The notes below the pieces were generated by a model. That model did no database searches and had not been told where the DNA came from. It was given only the letters and a program-made list of their open reading frames with translations. Below, piece by piece: positions 1-5,152 of a DNA stretch of 16,900 bases. Source of the stretch: Methanosarcinaceae archaeon (lineage in GTDB: Archaea > Halobacteriota > Methanosarcinia > Methanosarcinales > Methanosarcinaceae); NCBI GenBank assembly GCA_028690255.1, contig JAQVBP010000060.1:1-16900 (forward strand). Direction: 5' to 3'. The stretch's first letter is position 1, and each line of letters begins with the position of its first letter. A program made the translations under genes and the position numbers.

Positions 1-249
1 TTTGTCGAAGCGTTCACTGTGAGCAAGGGAAATGGTAATGTACCAGCCTCCCCCCATCTTGATTTCCGCATATCCTTCGCCACTTTTGTCTTCGCCACTT
101 TTATCTTCGACACTTTTATCTTCGACATTTTTATCTTCGACATTTTTATCTTTGACACTTTTGTCTTTGACACTTTTGTCTTTGACACTTTTGTCTTTGA
201 CAATTTTGTCTTTGACACTTATATCTTCAGTTGTGTTTTCTTCTGGCAT
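1..249 (-). CDS. Partial hypothetical protein with N-terminal DKSVK pentapeptide repeats (C-terminus off window)
   Basis: Open on the minus strand from an ATG at 249-247 to base 1 without a stop (83 codons seen). A GAGGG ribosome binding site sits 7 nt upstream of the ATG, and a TATA-like element lies at 309-317. The protein begins MPEENTTEDI, then runs through ten five-residue units (DISVK, DKIVK, three DKSVK, two DKNVE, DKSVE, two DKSGE), then a less repetitive part, GYAEIKMGGGWYITISLAHS, before the edge. The repeat part is highly charged (K, D, E), has no signal peptide or membrane segment, and is probably an extended linker. I do not recognise the family. The opposite-strand reading of the repeat (FIFDTFVFD-like) has no supporting start signal and is treated as a shadow. 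Confidence 0.7.
   Translation of the reverse strand, partial: MPEENTTEDISVKDKIVKDKSVKDKSVKDKSVKDKNVEDKNVEDKSVEDKSGEDKSGEGYAEIKMGGGWYITISLAHSERFDK
76..225 (-). repeat. Ten tandem 15-bp repeats inside the partial left-edge gene
   Basis: Ten consecutive 15-bp units on a fixed register, consensus on the plus strand ttygacacttttrtc. The units at 151-195 are three identical copies and those at 121-150 two identical copies; the rest differ by one to a few bases. The unit length is a multiple of three, so copy-number change would keep the reading frame. They encode the pentapeptide series D-K-[SN]-[VG]-[KE] on the minus strand. Confidence 0.9.
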
Positions 250-308
250 ATTAAACCCTCATCATTTTTAAGTTGTCATCTGTCCTAATAATTGAACTCC
301 GATAATAA

Positions 309-317
309 AATATAAAG
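309..317 (-). promoter_or_regulatory. Probable TATA box for the left-edge gene
   Basis: The minus strand reads CTTTATATT here, close to the archaeal TATA consensus. Its centre is about 64 bp upstream of the ATG at 249, which would give a 5' leader of roughly 35-40 nt that carries the GAGGG ribosome binding site. The rest of the 250-392 gap holds no gene that I can see. Confidence 0.45.
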
Positions 318-392
318 ATTCCTGAAATTCAGCTAAGAATTATGATTATAAAGGGAGCTGTTCTTTCCCCCCATCCTGAACTTAAGCTTTTT

Positions 393-1118
393 TCAGGCCT
401 TACCCGGACCTTCCCGGAGCATGGCCGGAGGAATTGATCCGGAATGGACGGCGGTTGCGACCAGGGCCCCTTTAAGGCCTAATTTTTCAAGAATTAAAAG
501 GTCTTTCGAATTTTTGACCCCGCCTCCGAGGAGCAGACCATGCTTCGAGGCTTTAGCAAGTTTTTCGAGAAACTCCGGGTCAAAGCCCGTAGAGGTCCCC
601 ACCCTGTCCAGGTCCAGGAAAATTAGATCCTTCAGGGGCAGTTCATTTAAGAGCGCAACTATTTTAAAGGGGTCGGCAGGGATTTCAGGGTCTTTTTTAA
701 GGAGTTTCCCGTGCTTCAGGTCCAGACTAACACAGAGCCGGCCGGGGTGCTCAAAAGCCGCTTCCCGAATCCCCTCAAGAGTCCCGGTCTCCGTACCTAT
801 TACCACGGTGGTCGCAAGGGAAAGAGCCCTTTCGACATCTTTAGCGCCCGAAACCCCGAAATCAAGCAGGGTAGAGGTCTCTTCCGATACCTTTCGTATA
901 AGGTCAGTGTTCGTGTCTCCGGGGCCTGAACCCTGAAGGACGTTCAGGTCTGCAATATAGACTTCCGCAGGCTTCAGGCCTTTGACGATTTCCACCGGGT
1001 CCGAACTGCTGCATACAGTGCTTGATTCCGAAACAGGCCGGTATTCACCCCGGTTTCCTCCTTTTGCATGTACCACACTTCGGTCAAAGAGGTCCATCAC
1101 AAAGATTACTCGAAACAT
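393..1118 (-). CDS. HisA/HisF-family (beta/alpha)8 barrel protein, methanogen type
   Basis: A 241-residue protein resembling ProFAR isomerase (HisA) and belonging to the HisA-related group of archaea; the exact substrate is not known to me. HisA features are kept: an N-terminal strand ending in Asp (residues 5-9, IFVMD, equal to HisA catalytic Asp8), a central SLDLKHGKL with Asp133 where HisA has its second catalytic Asp, LDLDRVGTSTG (HisA D-x-x-R-D/V-G-T), and phosphate-gripping loops LLGGGVKN and GALVATAVHSG. No ribosome binding site precedes the ATG, but TTTTTATA at 1150-1143 lies about 28 bp upstream, fitting a leaderless transcript. It is divergent from mfnB. It may be a real HisA or a cofactor-pathway paralogue; the missing his operon context favours the second. 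Confidence 0.85.
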   Translation of the reverse strand: MFRVIFVMDLFDRSVVHAKGGNRGEYRPVSESSTVCSSSDPVEIVKGLKPAEVYIADLNVLQGSGPGDTNTDLIRKVSEETSTLLDFGVSGAKDVERALSLATTVVIGTETGTLEGIREAAFEHPGRLCVSLDLKHGKLLKKDPEIPADPFKIVALLNELPLKDLIFLDLDRVGTSTGFDPEFLEKLAKASKHGLLLGGGVKNSKDLLILEKLGLKGALVATAVHSGSIPPAMLREGPGKA

Positions 1119-1242
1119 ATTTAACTGATAGTTATATCATCCTATAAAAAGCATAAAAAATAAGGTAGATTGTATAAAATTATTATTATTCCTCGATAAA
1201 GAAAGTACATATTCAAAAAAAATAAATCAGAAGGTCTTTTTC
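1119..1242. promoter_or_regulatory. Divergent promoter region between the HisA-like gene and mfnB
   Basis: A 124-bp AT-rich spacer. The minus strand has TTTTTATA at 1150-1143, spaced for leaderless transcription from the ATG at 1118. The plus strand has TATAAAAA at 1143-1150 and TATAAAAT at 1173-1180; the second would give mfnB a leader of roughly 40 nt containing AAGGT at 1231-1235. Start sites are inferred from spacing only. Confidence 0.45.
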
Positions 1243-1947
1243 ATGAAACTGCTTGTAAGTCCGATTAACAGAGAAGAGGCAATTGTCGCATCCATGGGAG
1301 GCGCCGACATTGTGGATGTCAAAAACCCGAAAGAAGGCTCTCTTGGTGCGAACTTTCCCTGGGTAATCCGGGATGTAAAAGAAAGTGTAAATGGAAAGCA
1401 GCCCATAAGCGCAACCATCGGGGACTTTAACTTCAAACCCGGAACAGCTTCTCTCGCTGCCTTTGGAGCCGCGGTTGCCGGGGCAGACTATGTGAAAGTG
1501 GGGCTGTTTGACATCCAGACCGAAGAACAGGCCCTTGAGCTGCTCACAGGGATCGTAAGAGCCGTAAAGGACTTCGACTCCGGGAAAAAGGTAGTTGCCT
1601 CCGGGTATTCGGACTACGAACGCATTAACTCGATTTCTCCCATGCTCCTCCCCCCCATTGCCGCAGAAGCGGGGGCTGATGTCGTGATGGTTGACACGGG
1701 CATCAAGGACGGAAAGTCCACCTTCGAATTCATGAACGAAGAGGAACTGAAAAAGTTCACGGAACTCGCCCATGAAAACGGGCTTGAAAACGCCATTGCC
1801 GGATCTCTGAAGTTCGAAGACCTGCCAGTACTCGAAAGAATAGGGCCCGATATCATAGGGGTCCGGGGTATGGTCTGCGGAGGAGACCGAAATGACACCA
1901 TCCGGCAGGAACTAGTTGAGAAACTTGTCAGTGAATGTCAGGCCTGA
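1243..1947 (+). CDS. mfnB: (5-formylfuran-3-yl)methyl phosphate synthase MfnB
   Basis: Makes 4-(hydroxymethyl)-2-furancarboxaldehyde phosphate from two glyceraldehyde-3-phosphates, the furan ring of methanofuran, by a class I aldolase-like Schiff-base mechanism in the cytosol. The 234 residues match the family length. The residues reported as catalytic in the Methanocaldococcus enzyme are at the same positions here: Lys27 (DIVDVKNPKEGSLG), Lys85 (ADYVKVGLFD), Asp151 and Lys155 (VMVDTGIKDG). The ATG is preceded by AAGGT 7 nt upstream. The gene is followed by an eight-T run at 2003-2010, a likely U-tract terminator. The divergent neighbour is a second TIM-barrel protein, so a shared cofactor role is possible but only inferred. 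Confidence 0.95.
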   Translation: MKLLVSPINREEAIVASMGGADIVDVKNPKEGSLGANFPWVIRDVKESVNGKQPISATIGDFNFKPGTASLAAFGAAVAGADYVKVGLFDIQTEEQALELLTGIVRAVKDFDSGKKVVASGYSDYERINSISPMLLPPIAAEAGADVVMVDTGIKDGKSTFEFMNEEELKKFTELAHENGLENAIAGSLKFEDLPVLERIGPDIIGVRGMVCGGDRNDTIRQELVEKLVSECQA

Positions 1948-2002
1948 AAAGACTATCCCGAAGGAAACGCCCCAAAAGGCGATCCGGAGGGAAAAATCAT
2001 CA

Positions 2003-2010
2003 TTTTTTTT
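2003..2010 (+). terminator. U-tract terminator after mfnB
   Basis: Eight consecutive T on the plus strand, 55 bp after the mfnB stop and before the next gene, the usual form of intrinsic termination signal in archaea. No clear hairpin precedes it. Confidence 0.4.
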
Positions 2011-2051
2011 AACTGAAAGCCGTTTTAAGGTGAGGGCCCTTCATAATTCCC

Positions 2052-2591
2052 ATGTTCATTTTCGGACACATTGGGATTACACTGGGGACCTTTTATCTGT
2101 TAAGTCGCCTGTTTCCTAAAACCGAACAGACTTTTGATTACCGCTACGTTGCTTTCGGAGCTCTGCTCCCGGACCTTATTGACAAACCCCTGGGCAGGAT
2201 TATTCTCGCAGAAGCAATTGGAGGAGGACGAATTTTTGCCCATACTCTTTTATTCGGGTGCCTGCTCCTCCTTGCAGGGTACTGGCTATACAGGGAAAAA
2301 AGGAGTTCGACCCCCCTGCTTATCCCGGGGGCGGCCTTCTGCCACCTGCTTGAAGACCGGATGTGGAATAGTCCCAACGTGTTTCTCTGGCCCCTCTTCG
2401 GCCGGGAATTTCCGAAAGACCGGATCGGTGGAAACTTTTTTGAATATTTTATGATAATCCTTGACCGGGCTTACGACCCTGCGTTTACCACTGTTTTTGT
2501 GTCCGAGTTTATCGGATTTGTCATTATACTGGCCTTTTCCATTAATTACTTCAGGATACAAAGGAAAAACATTAACAGGAAAACAGTGTAA
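2052..2591 (+). CDS. YdjM/DUF457-type membrane-bound metal-dependent hydrolase, copy 1
   Basis: A 179-residue integral membrane protein with the polar motifs of the YdjM/DUF457 (COG1988-like) family, thought to be membrane metal-dependent hydrolases: FGHIGITLG with His6, LLPDLIDKPLG with Asp41 and Asp44, HTLLF with His64, and CHLLEDRMW with His98 and Asp102, followed by WPLFGREFP. These His/Asp residues are the probable metal ligands. Hydrophobic segments lie near residues 5-21, 66-80 and 150-164. The in-frame stop at 2031-2033 leaves ATG 2052 as the only ATG start; GGTGA at 2029-2033 is 18 nt away, further than usual. It is immediately followed by a paralogue with the same motifs. The substrate is unknown. 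Confidence 0.8.
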   Translation: MFIFGHIGITLGTFYLLSRLFPKTEQTFDYRYVAFGALLPDLIDKPLGRIILAEAIGGGRIFAHTLLFGCLLLLAGYWLYREKRSSTPLLIPGAAFCHLLEDRMWNSPNVFLWPLFGREFPKDRIGGNFFEYFMIILDRAYDPAFTTVFVSEFIGFVIILAFSINYFRIQRKNINRKTV

Positions 2592-2639
2592 AAATATGTA
2601 AGCGAAGGTACAAATAATTTTAAAACAAACTGGTTTTCA

Positions 2640-3173
2640 ATGCTCCTCTTCGGGCATCTGGGGATCACACTGGGAGTTTTTTTAATAGTCGGCCGCCTCC
2701 TCCCCTCCGTTGCGTCCAAAACGGAGCTTCGATACCTCGCCCTCGGGGCCCTGCTCCCCGACATCATCGACAAACCAATCGGAAAACTGATTTTTGCATC
2801 CACCCTTGCAAACGGACGCATTATAGGCCATACCCTTTTATTCAGCCTTTTTCTTGCCCTGCCGGGTCTTGCCAGGTATAAAACCCGTAAGGATGCCAGG
2901 ATCATTTCCCTTGCAGCGGGATCCTTTTGCCACCTTCTGGAAGACCGGATGTGGGCCAATCCTTACACCTTTTTCTGGCCCCTTTTCGGACTGAAATTTC
3001 CCAGAGGATCTCCGGACTACACAGGCATGGAGTACTTTCTGGCGATGTTTGTAAAATCTTTCGAATTCGAGTTTTATGATTCCCTGATTTTTGAAACCAT
3101 AGGCGCAGGAATAGTTATCATCCTTATAATAAGCTCTCTGAGAAAAACGGAAAAAAATAAAGGGCGGAAATAA
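2640..3173 (+). CDS. YdjM/DUF457-type membrane-bound metal-dependent hydrolase, copy 2
   Basis: A 177-residue paralogue of the preceding gene, 48 bp downstream. The same motifs occur in the same order: FGHLGITLG, LLPDIIDKPIG, HTLLF, CHLLEDRMWANP, WPLFGLKFP. All His/Asp residues of copy 1 are kept, so both copies look active. The divergence is in the loops and in the C-terminal membrane segment (about residues 150-165), followed by a Lys/Arg-rich tail. No good ribosome binding site precedes the ATG (…ggttttcaATG), so it may be leaderless or depend on read-through from copy 1. It converges on the glycosyltransferase gene, with an AT-rich 82-bp gap that probably terminates both. Confidence 0.8.
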   Translation: MLLFGHLGITLGVFLIVGRLLPSVASKTELRYLALGALLPDIIDKPIGKLIFASTLANGRIIGHTLLFSLFLALPGLARYKTRKDARIISLAAGSFCHLLEDRMWANPYTFFWPLFGLKFPRGSPDYTGMEYFLAMFVKSFEFEFYDSLIFETIGAGIVIILIISSLRKTEKNKGRK

Positions 3174-3255
3174 AAAAATAATGGAAGAAAAACGGGAGAA
3201 AATAAAAATGTAACTAAAGAAAGCTGAAATGTTCATCAAAAATACCAATAGTAGT

Positions 3256-4839
3256 TCACTTTTTTATTCTCCTGCTCCGGTCAGCCTGCATGTCAAAGAA
3301 CATGCCGAAAAGTAACATCTGGACCCCCATAAACATGGCAAAAAGGTCAAGCACCGTATAATATGCCGGAAACGGGTTGCTAAAAACCGCCACAAGAAGG
3401 AGAAAAACCCCGAAAAACACGGATGCCGGGAGTAAAACCATACCTGTAATGTAGAAAAGGGCCAGAGGGTGGAAGTCAAGGACCATATACTTGACCCTGA
3501 GTCTCCAGAGAAAGCCCCTGAAAAGCATGGGAGACACTTTCAGGATATATTTGCCGTACCTGATTGAAGACTTCTCATCCCCGTACCTGGCAGGCATCAC
3601 CACATCCTCAACTTTCATCCCGAAAGCATTCAGTTTGATAAGCAAATCATTGCAGTAACCATAATAGGGATAAACGGAATCCAGATCCATAGCTTCAAGA
3701 GCCCGCCTGGAAATGACCGTGTACCCGTTCTGGGGGTCCAGAAGCTGCCAGTACCCGCTTCCGACCTTGGTCAGAAGGGAAAGCAGGAAATTTCCAAAAG
3801 CCCTCCACCGGCTCATCCCTTTCATAAACTTTGCAGTAAGCAGCCTGTTCCCCTTGCTATAGTCGGCTCTACCTTCAATAACAGGAATTAGCAATCTCGG
3901 GAGCTGGGCAGGGTCCATCTGGTTGTCCCCGGCCATTACGGCAACCACATCCATTTCATCCTTCAGCGCCAGCTTATACCCGTCAATAATGCTGCACCCG
4001 ACCCCTTTATTCACCTCATGCCGGATATGGACGATTCTCGGGTCGGAAACCCCGTCAATAAGCTCGGACGTGCGGTCCGAGCTTCCGTCTTCAACCACAT
4101 AGATCCTGTCCACATAGGCAGGGATCCCACGGAGGGTATCCCTGATCAGAGCCTCCTCATTATATGCCGGGACCACAACCCCTATGCGGCAAGAATAAAA
4201 TTTGTTAAAAAAAAGCTCGGAATCGTAGCTTGTCTTTTTTACCCGGAGTCCCTGAGCCTCCGCATAGGAAAGAAACTCCCTGACAGACAGGTGCTGCGGG
4301 CCGGGCCCAAGTTTGCTCAGACTTTCCGAAAAAATGGCCAGAAAACCGATCTTTTCATTTACAGGTGCCTTTCCATTGAACAGATAAATATTTTCCAGAG
4401 CATCTGAAAACCTTTGAGGCCAGGAACCCACCGAGATGTCACATTCCCCGCTTTTCAAAAAAGATAATTCCTGAGATAGGATATCGAAGTCCCTGAGACA
4501 TGCCGGATGAACAAGCACAACAATATCCGAATCTTTCGAGGCTCTGAATAGGGCTTTTAACAGAGCGTCCTGCCCTTCTCCTGAAGGAAGCACCCCGGCA
4601 CCCGCCATAGAGGCCAGATCAAAGGTCCTGTCAGTAGACCCCCCATCAAGAACCAGCACACGGTCAGCATACTCGGAAGCCAGAAGCACCTTGCTTGCGA
4701 TTGATAATTCTTCGTTTTTTGCAGGAATTATCACCGTAACCTCGTGCCGGAGCAGGCCCTCGGAATAAGAAATGAAAGGATTGAGAGTTACCGGTTCAGA
4801 AATCAATGAATATATACCCAGAGTCGATGCCACGGACAA
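3256..4839 (-). CDS. Two-domain glycosyltransferase family 2 protein, DPM1-like, with C-terminal membrane anchor
   Basis: 527 residues in three parts. Residues 34-200 form a first GT2 fold (IIPAKNEE at 37-44, VLDGGSTDRT at 63-72), but where an aspartate-rich second motif is expected it reads IVVLVHPACL, so this half is probably non-catalytic. Residues 219-430 form a second GT2 domain resembling dolichyl-phosphate mannosyl/glucosyltransferases: VVPAYNEE, VEDGSSDRT (249-257), GDNQMDP (304-310) as metal/nucleotide motif, SKGNR, and ARYGDEKSSIRYGKY. Two membrane helices follow (about 457-486 and 492-515). The likely job is transfer of a sugar from a nucleotide sugar to a polyprenyl-phosphate lipid, for surface glycoprotein or lipid glycosylation. 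The start is TTG 4839 with GGGGG 8-12 nt upstream; GTG 4833 is an alternative. No ATG occurs before about residue 78. Confidence 0.85.
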   Translation of the reverse strand: MSVASTLGIYSLISEPVTLNPFISYSEGLLRHEVTVIIPAKNEELSIASKVLLASEYADRVLVLDGGSTDRTFDLASMAGAGVLPSGEGQDALLKALFRASKDSDIVVLVHPACLRDFDILSQELSFLKSGECDISVGSWPQRFSDALENIYLFNGKAPVNEKIGFLAIFSESLSKLGPGPQHLSVREFLSYAEAQGLRVKKTSYDSELFFNKFYSCRIGVVVPAYNEEALIRDTLRGIPAYVDRIYVVEDGSSDRTSELIDGVSDPRIVHIRHEVNKGVGCSIIDGYKLALKDEMDVVAVMAGDNQMDPAQLPRLLIPVIEGRADYSKGNRLLTAKFMKGMSRWRAFGNFLLSLLTKVGSGYWQLLDPQNGYTVISRRALEAMDLDSVYPYYGYCNDLLIKLNAFGMKVEDVVMPARYGDEKSSIRYGKYILKVSPMLFRGFLWRLRVKYMVLDFHPLALFYITGMVLLPASVFFGVFLLLVAVFSNPFPAYYTVLDLFAMFMGVQMLLFGMFFDMQADRSRRIKK

Positions 4840-5152
4840 GCTCTATACCCCCAAGTACCAGTGCATGTGAAATATACCCCTGATATATATATATAAATCA
4901 AAAATATTAATAGCCATCAGAATAAAAGAACAGGATGAAAATACAATATAAAGGAAAACAAGCAAAAGATTCAGATAATGCCAGATAAAATTCCGGAAAG
5001 AACCGACAAAAAAAGGAAAGTAAACGGCATTTTCATGCCAGACATTAAAATTGAAGGCTGTAAGGTCCATTTTTCAAACCCATCGGCCAAATATTGCAAA
5101 TATTTTGAAAGCCTGCCGACCCCGTGAAACTCCGCAAGCGTTGTGCAGTCCC
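4840..5152 (-). promoter_or_regulatory. Glycosyltransferase promoter and intergenic region after acnA
   Basis: A 313-bp AT-rich spacer. The minus strand carries TTTATATATATATAT from 4897, a very good archaeal TATA element about 54 bp upstream of the TTG start, implying a leader of about 28 nt that contains the GGGGG motif. Two short ORFs here (5156-4971 and 5070-4843, minus) are hydrophobic; the first would start by TTGA overlap with the acnA stop, but neither shows a family signature or good initiation signals. Confidence 0.5.

Noticed and set aside
76..225. CRISPR array
   Set aside because: The 15-bp units are directly adjacent without spacers and are in-frame coding repeats.
19..288. Plus-strand ORF with FIFDTFVFD-like repeats
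   Set aside because: It is the reverse reading of the DKSVK repeat gene; the minus strand has the ribosome binding site, TATA element and normal composition.
4843..5070. Minus-strand 75-codon hydrophobic ORF
   Set aside because: Low-complexity AT-rich reading that overlaps the TATA box and leader of the glycosyltransferase gene.
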